NCBI RefSeq assembly: GCF_042676045.1
Contig: NZ_JBHTJV010000003.1
Span: forward strand, 310,001 to 374,000
Direction: 5' to 3'
From: Pseudahrensia aquimaris
GTDB taxonomy: Bacteria > Pseudomonadota > Alphaproteobacteria > Rhizobiales > Rhizobiaceae
DNA length: 64,000 nucleotides
Positions 18,718-26,409 of this stretch are shown here, piece after piece. How positions within the stretch are numbered: the stretch's first letter is position 1; the number at the start of each line of letters is the position of its first letter. A model generated the notes under the pieces. It had not been told where the DNA came from, ran no database searches, and saw nothing but the letters and a program-made list of their open reading frames with translations. The position numbers and the translations under genes are program-made.

Positions 18718-19629
18718 TTGGTTTTCAAACTTGCCCATCTTTCCGATCCGCACCTTGGGCCGTTGCCAGATGTGCGGCGCCGTGAACTGATTTCAAAGCG
18801 CATCACGGGCTACGTTAACTGGCAGCGAAACCGCGCCAAGTCGATGAACGATGATACGCTTTCGGCACTCGTGGCGCACTTACATGCTGCAAAGCCGGAT
18901 CACATCGCAGCGACGGGCGATCTGGTCAATCTGGCTTTGCCGGCAGAATTTACACTGGCCCGTCAATGGTTGGAAACGCTGGGCAGCGGTGACGACGTGT
19001 CGGTCGTTCCCGGCAATCACGACACATATGTCCCTGGCGCGTTGGCGCAAGCGCAGGAAATTTGGGCGCCCTACATGACGGGTGATGGCGAGCGCGACGT
19101 CGCTTTTCCTTATCTGAGAATCCGCGATGGCGTGGCGTTGATGGGTGCCAATTCCGGCCGGGCCACCCTTCCGTTTCTGGCGACTGGCTCGTTCCGCGAG
19201 CCGCAAGCAAGGCGGTTGGCCGAACTGCTGGAGGCGAGCGGAGAGGCCGGACATTTTCGCGTGGTCATGATCCACCACCCGCCGCACAAAAATGCTACTG
19301 CGCGGCAAAAACGGTTGATCGGGTCTAGCAGATTTCGGGCGGTGATCGCCAAACACGGTTGCGAGCTGGTGCTCCACGGCCACACCCATTTGCCGACAAG
19401 AGTGGAAATCCAAGGTCCAAGGGGAAGTGCAGTGCCGGTCTTTGGCGTTTCCGCTGCCGGTCAATCACCCTATTCGATTGTGGGCAAGCGCCCGAAGCCA
19501 CCGGCCAGCTACAACCTGTTCGAGATCAAGCGTCAAAGCAACGGATGGCAGTGTCTTCGTTCCCGCTACGGATTTGAACCAAACGGAAACGACGTGGTTC
19601 AGCTAAGCCCCAGCGCGCCCATTATCTGA
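18718..19629 (+). CDS. Metallophosphoesterase (calcineurin-like)
   Basis: A 303-residue dinuclear-metal phosphoesterase with every block of the family: HLSDPHLG (about 7-14), ATGDLVN, PGNHDTY, IHHPPH and LHGHTHLP. Cyclic-nucleotide or UDP-diacylglucosamine-type phosphodiesterases belong here, but the substrate is not predictable. The start is TTG at 18718; no in-frame ATG lies before the first motif, and the stop of the previous gene is 8 bases upstream. It overlaps the convergent gene 19599..20357 by 31 bases at its 3' end. Confidence 0.9.
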   Translation: MVFKLAHLSDPHLGPLPDVRRRELISKRITGYVNWQRNRAKSMNDDTLSALVAHLHAAKPDHIAATGDLVNLALPAEFTLARQWLETLGSGDDVSVVPGNHDTYVPGALAQAQEIWAPYMTGDGERDVAFPYLRIRDGVALMGANSGRATLPFLATGSFREPQARRLAELLEASGEAGHFRVVMIHHPPHKNATARQKRLIGSSRFRAVIAKHGCELVLHGHTHLPTRVEIQGPRGSAVPVFGVSAAGQSPYSIVGKRPKPPASYNLFEIKRQSNGWQCLRSRYGFEPNGNDVVQLSPSAPII

Positions 19630-20357
19630 GCGAAGACTTCCGGCGCGAACGCCCATGCCGCCGCAAGCGCCGCGGCCATTGTGACCGCAATACCCGATAA
19701 GAATCCACCAACATGGGAGATGAAGCTCCTGCGCGGTTTGTTGGAAACACTGCTATCAGCCTTTGGCTTTTCGCTTGAAGATGCTGTAGACGGTGCGCCC
19801 GTTAAACCGACTTTCGCGGTGGTATCGGTCGCCGCCTTTGCGCTTGCGGCGTTGTCTATGGATTGCTGATAAAGCGGTTGGGTTTGCGCTTTTTGCTCAG
19901 CCAAGGCGCGGTCTTTCGTTTCGATCCATTCACCTTCGATGATCCGCTCGCGCTCAACGATCTTCTCCGCGATGTAGTGCGAAACGATGTCCCCCATCGC
20001 CTGCACATCATCGGTTTGCGAAAGCACAATGCGACCAAGCCGTGTGTCTTTCAAAAAGCGATAGGTCTTGCCGTCATGGTCGATGGCAACGAATGACGTC
20101 ATGTCTATCCAAAGGCGGGCGCGCTCGCCCTTCCCTATGGTGAATTCGAAACGGTCGTCTTTGGGATCGATATCCGTGATCAGCGGCGCAAGTTCCTCAA
20201 CCAACTCTTCCAACCGTGCGCGATCTGAAGCGCGGCGTTCAAAAGCGATATCGTCGATATCCGCCCGCTCTTCACGCACCGTGCGCAGAGCTTCCTTGAG
20301 CGTGCGGGCGTGACGCTCGACGCGGTCAATCGGGTGGTCTTCGCTCATGTTCACCAT
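19599..20357 (-). CDS. Conserved hypothetical, C-tail-anchored membrane protein
   Basis: A 252-residue protein. The N-terminal 100 residues are a coiled-coil-like acidic/basic helix (SEDHPIDRVERHARTLKEAL), then a domain with FEFTIGKGERARLWIDMTSFVAIDHDGKTYRFLKDTR (positions about 75-125), a Ser/Lys linker and a single hydrophobic segment near the C-terminus (about 225-245, GGFLSGIAVTMAAALAAAWAF). It is predicted to be cytosolic with a tail anchor. I chose 20357 because GAGTGAG precedes it; an ATG 3 codons further in is an alternative. Similar proteins are found in Hyphomicrobiales without assigned function. It follows the L,D-transpeptidase on the same strand by about 100 bases. Confidence 0.7.
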   Translation of the reverse strand: MVNMSEDHPIDRVERHARTLKEALRTVREERADIDDIAFERRASDRARLEELVEELAPLITDIDPKDDRFEFTIGKGERARLWIDMTSFVAIDHDGKTYRFLKDTRLGRIVLSQTDDVQAMGDIVSHYIAEKIVERERIIEGEWIETKDRALAEQKAQTQPLYQQSIDNAASAKAATDTTAKVGLTGAPSTASSSEKPKADSSVSNKPRRSFISHVGGFLSGIAVTMAAALAAAWAFAPEVFAQIMGALGLS

Positions 20358-20461
20358 CGTACTCACTCTCAACCGCGCCCGCTGCGGGCTGTTAAGAGGT
20401 TGTTTACCATAAATCCGTCGTAGATTCACAGCCGCCAAAGCGAAACATGTTTGCTGCTTAG

Positions 20462-22054
20462 CTAGAACAGGTAACGACCCACCAGGCGGTCGCGTTCATA
20501 AACATCATCGAAGAAGAGCGGCACGCCATTGTCGTCTATCCACGCTGTGAAGTAGGCTAAATGAACCGGCAGCTTTTCTTTCAGGTTAACGCGGGTGCGC
20601 TTCTTGCTGCTGATAATGCTGTCCACCTTGGACGGATCCATCCCGCCCTGCATCTCATAAATCTTCCGCGCAAAATCGAGCGGTTTTTCGACCCGAATGC
20701 AGCCGGACGAAAAGGTGCGTGAGGAGCGGGAAAACAGGTTGCGCGAAGGGGTATCGTGCAAATAGACCGCAAATTTGTTTGGAAACATGAACTTAACCTG
20801 TCCCAAAGAGTTGTTTTTACCCGGCTGCTGGACCACTCGGTACGGAAACTTGGTCGCAGACACGGCGCTCCAATCGACTGCGTATGGATTCAGCTCCGCA
20901 GAATTTGCGCCCCAACCTCGATAGAGTTTGTAATTGTTCTCCACCAGATAAGCTGGGTTCTTGAGCACTTTAGGCAGCAATACACGACCGGCGATGGAGG
21001 TTGGCACAGTCCAAGTGGGATTAAACTCGGAATACGATATCTTGTCCGAGAACATCGGTGATTGGTGGAACGGCTTGCCGACGATCACGCGCCGACGGTC
21101 CACAGTCTTGCGACCATCCACCATAAAGAGTTCAAATCCGGCCTGATTGACCAAGATGTGACGGCGGCCAAGCTGACGGGGAAGCCAACGCCAGCGCTCC
21201 AGATTGATTGCCAACTGACGCACACGCTCTTCGGCGGATACATTGAGCGCGCCGAACGTCTGCGGCCCGGCCACACCATCGGCGGAAAGACCATGACGCT
21301 TCTGGAAATGCATCAGCGCTTCTTTCAAGCCGTCGTCGTAGAAGTCCGGTTGATCGGTTTGCAACGCGTCGTAGCCGCGAGCCGAAAGGTTATCGCGCAT
21401 TTGCGAAACACGGGGGCTCGTCATGCCCGGTTTGAGCGTTTCGCCAGCATCAATCGGGTTCCACCCGCCGCGCAGCAAAAGCGCGCGGTAGCCTGCAAGC
21501 ATCTGGCGTAGCTGGCCGTACTGCGGATGGTTTGGCCGCAGCGCACGCAGCATTTCCTTCGGTCCGTTTTCCGCTGCCCCTTCCAGCCATTGCTGGGCGT
21601 TTACAGTTTTTGGTTTGATAACGATGTTGGGGTCCGTCACAGAGGGCGTCGTCAGACCGGAATAGAGATCACGCCCAAGCGTCAAGAAAGCATGGCTGAG
21701 CGCCAGTTCCAGCCGCGCTGCATCGTTTTCGCTGGAAACTTCATTAAAGCCGCGCAGACCGCCAAGATATTCCAAAGGGTCGAGGCCGTCCCGGTAGGAA
21801 TTGCTGATTTCGTCGATCAGCGAGCGGCCCGCTTCGCTCAGACCACTGCCGCTTGTCCATATTGGATTGAAAGCACGCGCTTCATAGCTGGCGCGAAGAC
21901 GTTCTGTCGGAAAGGAGCGGCCGGACCATTCAACTGTGTTGCGCTCTAGGTATGCAGAAACCTGCTCGGGCGTTCCCGCTTTTGCTGACAAAGCAGTCAT
22001 TGCAGCTATCGACACCGCACCAATTGCCGCTCTTAGAATTGTCCTATGGCTCAT
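20462..22054 (-). CDS. L,D-transpeptidase, YcbB/LdtD type
   Basis: A 530-residue periplasmic enzyme that forms 3-3 peptidoglycan cross-links or attaches proteins to murein. Order: signal peptide (1-27, ending ALSAKA), a scaffold domain (about 40-260), a peptidoglycan-binding domain with DDGLKEALMHFQKRHGLSADG (about 270-295), and the YkuD catalytic domain ending in HDTPSRNLFSRSSRTFSSGCIRV, holding the catalytic Cys. The ATG at 22054 is preceded by a perfect AGGAGGG ribosome-binding site; the frame is open for another 100 codons upstream, without family support. Length matches YcbB-type enzymes. Confidence 0.94.
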   Translation of the reverse strand: MSHRTILRAAIGAVSIAAMTALSAKAGTPEQVSAYLERNTVEWSGRSFPTERLRASYEARAFNPIWTSGSGLSEAGRSLIDEISNSYRDGLDPLEYLGGLRGFNEVSSENDAARLELALSHAFLTLGRDLYSGLTTPSVTDPNIVIKPKTVNAQQWLEGAAENGPKEMLRALRPNHPQYGQLRQMLAGYRALLLRGGWNPIDAGETLKPGMTSPRVSQMRDNLSARGYDALQTDQPDFYDDGLKEALMHFQKRHGLSADGVAGPQTFGALNVSAEERVRQLAINLERWRWLPRQLGRRHILVNQAGFELFMVDGRKTVDRRRVIVGKPFHQSPMFSDKISYSEFNPTWTVPTSIAGRVLLPKVLKNPAYLVENNYKLYRGWGANSAELNPYAVDWSAVSATKFPYRVVQQPGKNNSLGQVKFMFPNKFAVYLHDTPSRNLFSRSSRTFSSGCIRVEKPLDFARKIYEMQGGMDPSKVDSIISSKKRTRVNLKEKLPVHLAYFTAWIDDNGVPLFFDDVYERDRLVGRYLF

Positions 22055-22155
22055 GTTCAACCCTCCTGAACACTGTGATTCGCGCCAAGGTATCACCATA
22101 GGTCTCAAAACTGAATCCCGTACCGCCGACTGATTGCTCGACGCGAATGCGGCGA

Positions 22156-22932
22156 TCAAGCCGACAGATTTTGAGCGATTGCGGCACGCACCAAGTCCGG
22201 CGCCTCTACGGGCGGCGAGTGCCCCATACCGTCCACGATGTGCAGCTTGATGCGACCGCTTTTCGCCAAGGGTTGCAGAGCCTCGGCTTGCTCTACGGGC
22301 AATATCGCATCGTCTCGCCCCCAGATCACTGTGATTGGAACGGCGCTTGTCCACAAATCATCAAGCGGTAATTCACCCTGCACGCCGTTGCGCGCCAAAC
22401 GGGTTGCAATTTCTTGCAAGCTCGACACCGCACCGGGTTGAACCCGAAGTTCTGCGTTCATCTGAATGATACGCGGGTCGATGGTGTAATCGGCGTGAAA
22501 GAACGAAGGCATAACGGCTTCAACATCTGCGGTGGTTTGCGCATCTGCCCAGGTCGTCAAGGTATCGTGGGCTATGCCGGGGCCGAACCCACCGGGAGCG
22601 AGCAGGGTAAGGCTCGAAATCCGATCAGGTGCAATAATGGCCATGAGTGATGCGACCGCACCCCCCATGGAATGACCAACAACATGGACACGCTCGCTGC
22701 GCCTTTCCAGAGCTTCCAGAACGGCAAGCGCGGCGTTTTTGGGCGTCATTTTGATACCCGAATCCAGCGATCCAGCATGACCGGGAAGATCAAACGCCCA
22801 AGATGGTGCGCGATCACTCAAATGGCGCTGGAGGCCACGCCATTCTGCGGCGCAGCCTCCAAATCCGTGAATAAAGACAAACAGATCTTTTGCGCCTTCC
22901 GGCCCGGCCTGCTGGATAACGTTCAGCGACAT
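22156..22932 (-). CDS. Alpha/beta hydrolase
   Basis: A 258-residue alpha/beta hydrolase fold enzyme. The oxyanion-hole motif IHGFGG (about 22-27), nucleophile elbow GHSMGG (Ser about 98), an acid in WGRDDAILP and His in GMGHSPP complete the triad. Substrate not predictable; such proteins include esterases and epoxide or C-C hydrolases. It begins 12 bases after the leuA stop on the same strand with an AAGGAAAG site, so it is probably co-transcribed with leuA and would share its leucine attenuation. No link to leucine synthesis is known to me. Confidence 0.9.
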   Translation of the reverse strand: MSLNVIQQAGPEGAKDLFVFIHGFGGCAAEWRGLQRHLSDRAPSWAFDLPGHAGSLDSGIKMTPKNAALAVLEALERRSERVHVVGHSMGGAVASLMAIIAPDRISSLTLLAPGGFGPGIAHDTLTTWADAQTTADVEAVMPSFFHADYTIDPRIIQMNAELRVQPGAVSSLQEIATRLARNGVQGELPLDDLWTSAVPITVIWGRDDAILPVEQAEALQPLAKSGRIKLHIVDGMGHSPPVEAPDLVRAAIAQNLSA

Positions 22933-22944
22933 GCTGGTCTTTCC

Positions 22945-24624
22945 TTAGACATCATTACCCAAGGCGCGGTTTGCAGCACTGACTAGAGCTTCCAGCGATG
23001 CGGCTACGATGTTGGCGTTTATCCCGGCGCCGAACCATTGGCGGCCTTTGTCATCCTTCACTTCCATATAGCAAATCGCGGTTGCGTCGCTTCCTTGCTG
23101 CAGCGAGTGCTCTGAATAATCCACTACCGTCAGGCCAAGGCCATATTCGGCGTTGAGCGCGGCGACGAAGCCGTCGATTGGCCCTGTGCCTTTGCCGTGA
23201 ATAGTCTTGCTTTCTGTTCCATCGGTAATTGTGGCCTCAAGCCGACGCCCTGTTCCGCTGTCAGGGTCTGTAAAGGTTGCGTGGTCGACATAGCGCAAGC
23301 GGCCGTCAGGCTGCTCAATATATCGGGTGCGGAAGCGGTCATAAATCTCGGATGATGGAAGCTCCCTGCCCTCCTTGTCCGTGATTTTCTGGACGTCATC
23401 GCGCATCTCTACCTGCAAGGCGCGCGGCAGCTTCAGCCCGTAGTCCGCTTCCATCACATAAGCCACGCCACCCTTGCCGGATTGCGAATTGATGCGAATG
23501 ATGGCCTCGTAGGTGCGTCCAACGTCTTGCGGGTCGATGGGCAGATACGGAACTTCCCAAACCGCTTTGTTCGCCTTCTCCAGCGCCTTCATGCCCTTGT
23601 TGATGGCATCTTGGTGGCTGCCAGAAAACGCGGTGTAGACCAACTCGCCCACATAGGGGTGACGCTCTGGAATGCGCAGCTGGTTAGAGTATTCGTAGAC
23701 GCCCTTGATGCGTTCGATGTCGCGAACGTCCAGCTGCGGGTCGACGCCTTGAGTGAGCATGTTCAACGCCAAGCACACAATATCGACGTTGCCCGTGCGC
23801 TCGCCGTTGCCAAAGAGCGTTCCTTCCACGCGGTCCGCTCCGGCCATCAGACCCAACTCCGTGGCAGCGATACCGGTGCCTCTATCGTTGTGGGGGTGGA
23901 GTGAAATGATAACGCTGTCGCGCCGGTCGATGTTGCGGCACATCCATTCGATCTGATCGGCATGGATGTTCGGCGTCGACATTTCCACGGTCGCAGGCAG
24001 GTTCAAAATCAGCTTCTTGTCCGGCGTTGGCTGAACGACCTCAACGATCGCGTTGCAGATTTCAAGAGCAAAATCGAGTTCTGTGCCGGTGAAGCTCTCC
24101 GGCGAATACTGGTAGCGATAACCGCCGCCAGCCTTAGCAGCCATATCAACGATCATCTTTGCCGCATCGACCGCGATTTGCTTGATGCCATCGCGGTCTT
24201 GGCCGAAGACAACGCGGCGCTGCAATTCAGATGTGGAGTTGTAGAAATGCACGATGGGGGTGTCTGCCCCTTCCAGCGCTTCGAATGTGCGGGTGATGAG
24301 TTCGGGACGGCACTGCACCAAAACTTGCAGATCAACGTCGTCGGGCACATTGCCCTGTTCAACACACCAGCGGGCGAAATCGAAATCAGTTTGCGATGCG
24401 CTAGGGAAACCGATCTCGATTTCCTTGAAGTTCATATCCAGGAGCAGTTTAAACATCCGCGCTTTGCGCTCGTGACCCATAGGATCGATCAATGCCTGAT
24501 TGCCGTCGCGCAGATCAACTGAACACCAGATCGGTGCTTTCTCGATGCGGTTGGATGGCCATGTTCGGTCTTCTAAACCGACCTGCGCATAGGGTGTGTA
24601 TTTGCTTGCTTCTTCCATCATCAT
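22945..24624 (-). CDS. leuA: 2-isopropylmalate synthase
   Basis: A 559-residue enzyme that condenses acetyl-CoA with 2-oxoisovalerate, the first committed step of leucine synthesis. The catalytic TIM barrel carries DLRDGNQALIDPM (about 38-50), the metal-site HPHNDRGTG (about 243-251) and GNGERTGN; the C-terminal LeuA regulatory dimer domain (about 430-559, leucine feedback site) ends in ALVSAANRALG. The length fits the long bacterial type. Three ATG codons stand in a row at 24616-24624; I use the first, which has AAGGA 10 bases before it. An upstream leucine-rich leader peptide (24777..24851) points to attenuation. Confidence 0.96.
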   Translation of the reverse strand: MMMEEASKYTPYAQVGLEDRTWPSNRIEKAPIWCSVDLRDGNQALIDPMGHERKARMFKLLLDMNFKEIEIGFPSASQTDFDFARWCVEQGNVPDDVDLQVLVQCRPELITRTFEALEGADTPIVHFYNSTSELQRRVVFGQDRDGIKQIAVDAAKMIVDMAAKAGGGYRYQYSPESFTGTELDFALEICNAIVEVVQPTPDKKLILNLPATVEMSTPNIHADQIEWMCRNIDRRDSVIISLHPHNDRGTGIAATELGLMAGADRVEGTLFGNGERTGNVDIVCLALNMLTQGVDPQLDVRDIERIKGVYEYSNQLRIPERHPYVGELVYTAFSGSHQDAINKGMKALEKANKAVWEVPYLPIDPQDVGRTYEAIIRINSQSGKGGVAYVMEADYGLKLPRALQVEMRDDVQKITDKEGRELPSSEIYDRFRTRYIEQPDGRLRYVDHATFTDPDSGTGRRLEATITDGTESKTIHGKGTGPIDGFVAALNAEYGLGLTVVDYSEHSLQQGSDATAICYMEVKDDKGRQWFGAGINANIVAASLEALVSAANRALGNDV

Positions 24625-24716
24625 GGGAGGCAGTTCCTTATTCGGACAAGCCGTAAGTCGACGCTATCGGAGCGGGCCTTGGGCGAGATTATATGAGTTT
24701 TGTAAAGTTGAAGTGA

Positions 24717-24813
24717 GGGGGCGGAGAGCATTGCTGAAAAGCATTGCGGGATTTGCCTCGACCGCCGGTTGCCCCCTTACAGGCACACGCACCGACGGTC
24801 GCTGATAAGCGAC
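24717..24813 (-). promoter_or_regulatory. Candidate leucine attenuator of leuA
   Basis: Read on the minus strand, three structures can compete. Hairpin A at 24798-24813 has GTCGCT/AGCGAC arms and overlaps the Leu-codon cluster of the leader. Hairpin B pairs 24792-24800 with 24760-24768 over nine base pairs (one G-U). Pairing C brings GGGGGC at 24771-24776 to GCCCCC at 24717-24722, with GGCGG/CCGCC as an extension. A and B share bases, and so do B and C, the logic of transcription attenuation. The run after C (TCACTTCAACTTT) is a weak U tract, so the terminator itself is not proven. Ribosome stalling on the leader would favour one arrangement. Confidence 0.5.
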
Positions 24814-24851
24814 AGAAGAAGGTTTAGCGAAAGAGTGCGCTGCGTGATCAT
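24777..24851 (-). CDS. leuL: Leucine-rich leader peptide upstream of leuA
   Basis: A 24-residue peptide starting MITQRTLSL, with leucines at residues 7, 9, 11, 12, 13, 15 and 24 (seven of 24), of which three are consecutive codons CTT CTT CTG. Leucine codons at this density directly upstream of leuA are the mark of a ribosome-mediated attenuator. The ATG at 24851 follows GGAAAG with 2-8 base spacing, a good ribosome-binding site. The stop is followed at once by GGGGGC, the start of a candidate stem (24717-24813). Other codons for Thr and Arg appear too. Symbol leuL is used by analogy with known leucine leaders. Confidence 0.75.
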   Translation of the reverse strand: MITQRTLSLNLLLSLISDRRCVCL

Positions 24852-25093
24852 GCTCTTTCCAATAGTCCCAAACCCGATGTTTGGCAAGATGGGCGCTGGT
24901 TGCTGGATGTCGAGAACGCCGACGGATCGGGCAGATCAAGGTTCACGAATGTAAAAATGGACGATCTTCCACATTGAGTGAAGGGCTGTTCGGAGCACTT
25001 TATCTAGCGCCGCAAGCGGTCTTTTCTCTCCTAAAGACTTCAATTTGCGCGGCATCTTCCACTTTCACACAAGCATACGGGCTTTAGAGACAG

Positions 25094-25124
25094 AAAACCC
25101 GCCAAGCTTTCGCTGGGCGGGTTT
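25094..25124 (-). terminator. Intrinsic terminator of the HhH gene
   Basis: Stem AACCCGCC/GGCGGGTTT with 12-base loop followed on the minus strand by TTTTCTGTCTCT. It lies 45 bases after the stop of gene 25169..26191 and ends that operon. Confidence 0.8.
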
Positions 25125-25168
25125 CGGTTTTCCGGCTTGAACGCTTTGAGGACCAAAGCGCCGAATCC

Positions 25169-26191
25169 CTACTTTTCGTCATCCGTGGATTTGCGACTGG
25201 TTTTGATTTGACCGCGCTCCACGCGCTTGGCGTGCTCTGTCGTACCGCCAGCGCCGAGGACTTTGGACTCCTCACGCCAATTCTCACGCTCGGGACGGCC
25301 GGGGAAACCGACCATATTGCCAAGCCACGTGATTTCCGCATCGCTCATCTCAGCGACCTGGTCGAAATGATAGATGCCGAGTTTGAACATCTTTTGCTCG
25401 ATGGCATTACCGACACCGTCAATGAGTGTCAGATTGTCTGGCTTGCCACCACGAGCTTTCTTCAAAAGCCCTTTGGGCTCTTTGCCGACCGAGCCTGCGT
25501 CTGCTTTGCCAAGGCTCGTGCCGACTTGTCCGGCAGCGACGCGGGAGGCGAACTCAGTTGTTTTTCCCTTGGCCAGTTCTTTAGCCTGTTTCACCCATTC
25601 TTCGCGCTCGATGCGTCCGGGAAACGCCAAGACTTCGCCATAGTGGGCTTCGTCTTTTGCCTTCCACGATGCGATTTGAGCGAACTGATAAATGCCCAGA
25701 TTGTTCAAACGCGCTTCGTTCTGCGGACCGATACCACTGATCATACGAAGGTTGTCTTTGTTTGCTGCACTTGGCTTTGGTGCTGATTTCTTGGCAGGAG
25801 CCTTGCGGGCTTTTGGCTTGGCAGCAGCCTTTGGCTTTGGCTTTGGCTTTGGTGTAGGTGTCGCTGAAACCAGGGGAGCCGCAGGTGCAGCGGGTTTGGT
25901 TACCGGCGGAGTTGGCATGGGCGGCTTCGGCACAGGCGGAGGTGTCGGCGCAAGAGGCGCAGATGGTGTTGGTGCTGGTGCTGGTGTTGGTGTTGGTGTT
26001 GGTGTTGGTGCAGCAACCCGAGCTGCGCCGGCGGCCACAGCAGCGCCGGTTCCAGCCGCAACAGCGGTGCCGACAGAGGGGGTTTCCGCTTCAGCTGAAC
26101 CGAAAAGATTGCGGAGCAGGCAACCAAGAATACAGCCCAAAATGAAAGCGATCGCCATTAGAAGTAGTGTTTGAATGATCAATACGGTCAT
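25169..26191 (-). CDS. Membrane-anchored protein with two helix-hairpin-helix domains
   Basis: A 340-residue protein with an N-terminal transmembrane helix (about 4-26, containing CILGCLLRNLF), an Ala-rich and then strikingly Pro/Thr/Lys-rich linker (about 60-140, PTPTPTPTPAPAP and later PKPKPKPK), and two copies of a helix-hairpin-helix-like module. Copy 1 (about 149-205) includes ISGIGPQNEARLNNLGIY; copy 2 (about 252-310) includes IDGVGNAIEQKMFKLGIYHF. Such modules occur in DNA-binding proteins and also near respiratory complex I subunits of the order. Whether it binds DNA at the membrane is unproven. It is third in an operon after the OmpA protein and a microprotein. Confidence 0.85.
   Translation of the reverse strand: MTVLIIQTLLLMAIAFILGCILGCLLRNLFGSAEAETPSVGTAVAAGTGAAVAAGAARVAAPTPTPTPTPAPAPTPSAPLAPTPPPVPKPPMPTPPVTKPAAPAAPLVSATPTPKPKPKPKAAAKPKARKAPAKKSAPKPSAANKDNLRMISGIGPQNEARLNNLGIYQFAQIASWKAKDEAHYGEVLAFPGRIEREEWVKQAKELAKGKTTEFASRVAAGQVGTSLGKADAGSVGKEPKGLLKKARGGKPDNLTLIDGVGNAIEQKMFKLGIYHFDQVAEMSDAEITWLGNMVGFPGRPERENWREESKVLGAGGTTEHAKRVERGQIKTSRKSTDDEK
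25965..26006. repeat. Seven-unit hexanucleotide minisatellite
   Basis: GGTGTT/GGTGCT units in tandem (minus strand: PT/PA codons) encode the Pro-Thr linker of the HhH protein 25169..26191. Replication slippage could change linker length in pairs of residues without shifting the frame. Confidence 0.75.
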
Positions 26192-26215
26192 CGGATATTT
26201 CCCTCTCGTGGCGTC

Positions 26216-26323
26216 TTAGCGTGCGTTCGATTTGCGAACTTCAGATGTCATCCAGCCGACGATCAGCCCGATGATGAAGGCGATTATCAGGTAGACGATA
26301 TATTGCTCGATCAAATACCACAT
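26216..26323 (-). CDS. 35-residue membrane microprotein
   Basis: A short frame starting MWYLIEQYIVYLIIAFIIG and ending in the basic tail EVRKSNAR. Most of it is one hydrophobic helix (about 3-24), with a GxxxG-like LIVGWM segment; the positive tail predicts N-out/C-in orientation. AAGGAA with 7-base spacing to the ATG is a good ribosome-binding site. It lies between the OmpA-repeat protein gene (87 bases upstream) and the HhH-protein gene (24 bases downstream), all on one strand. It is below the usual ORF-calling limit and I know no family, but signal, spacing and composition support expression. Confidence 0.7.
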   Translation of the reverse strand: MWYLIEQYIVYLIIAFIIGLIVGWMTSEVRKSNAR

Positions 26324-26409
26324 GGATGAATTCCTTAGATTTTTCTTGCGCACCGGGTATGGCGGCTCAAATGGCTGAAGCGCGCGGCGTTGCCGCCGCG
26401 CGCTGATGG

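Noticed and set aside
25692..26174. 160-codon Gly/Val-rich plus-strand frame
   Set aside because: Antisense to the Pro/Thr/Lys linker of the HhH gene; low-complexity shadow.
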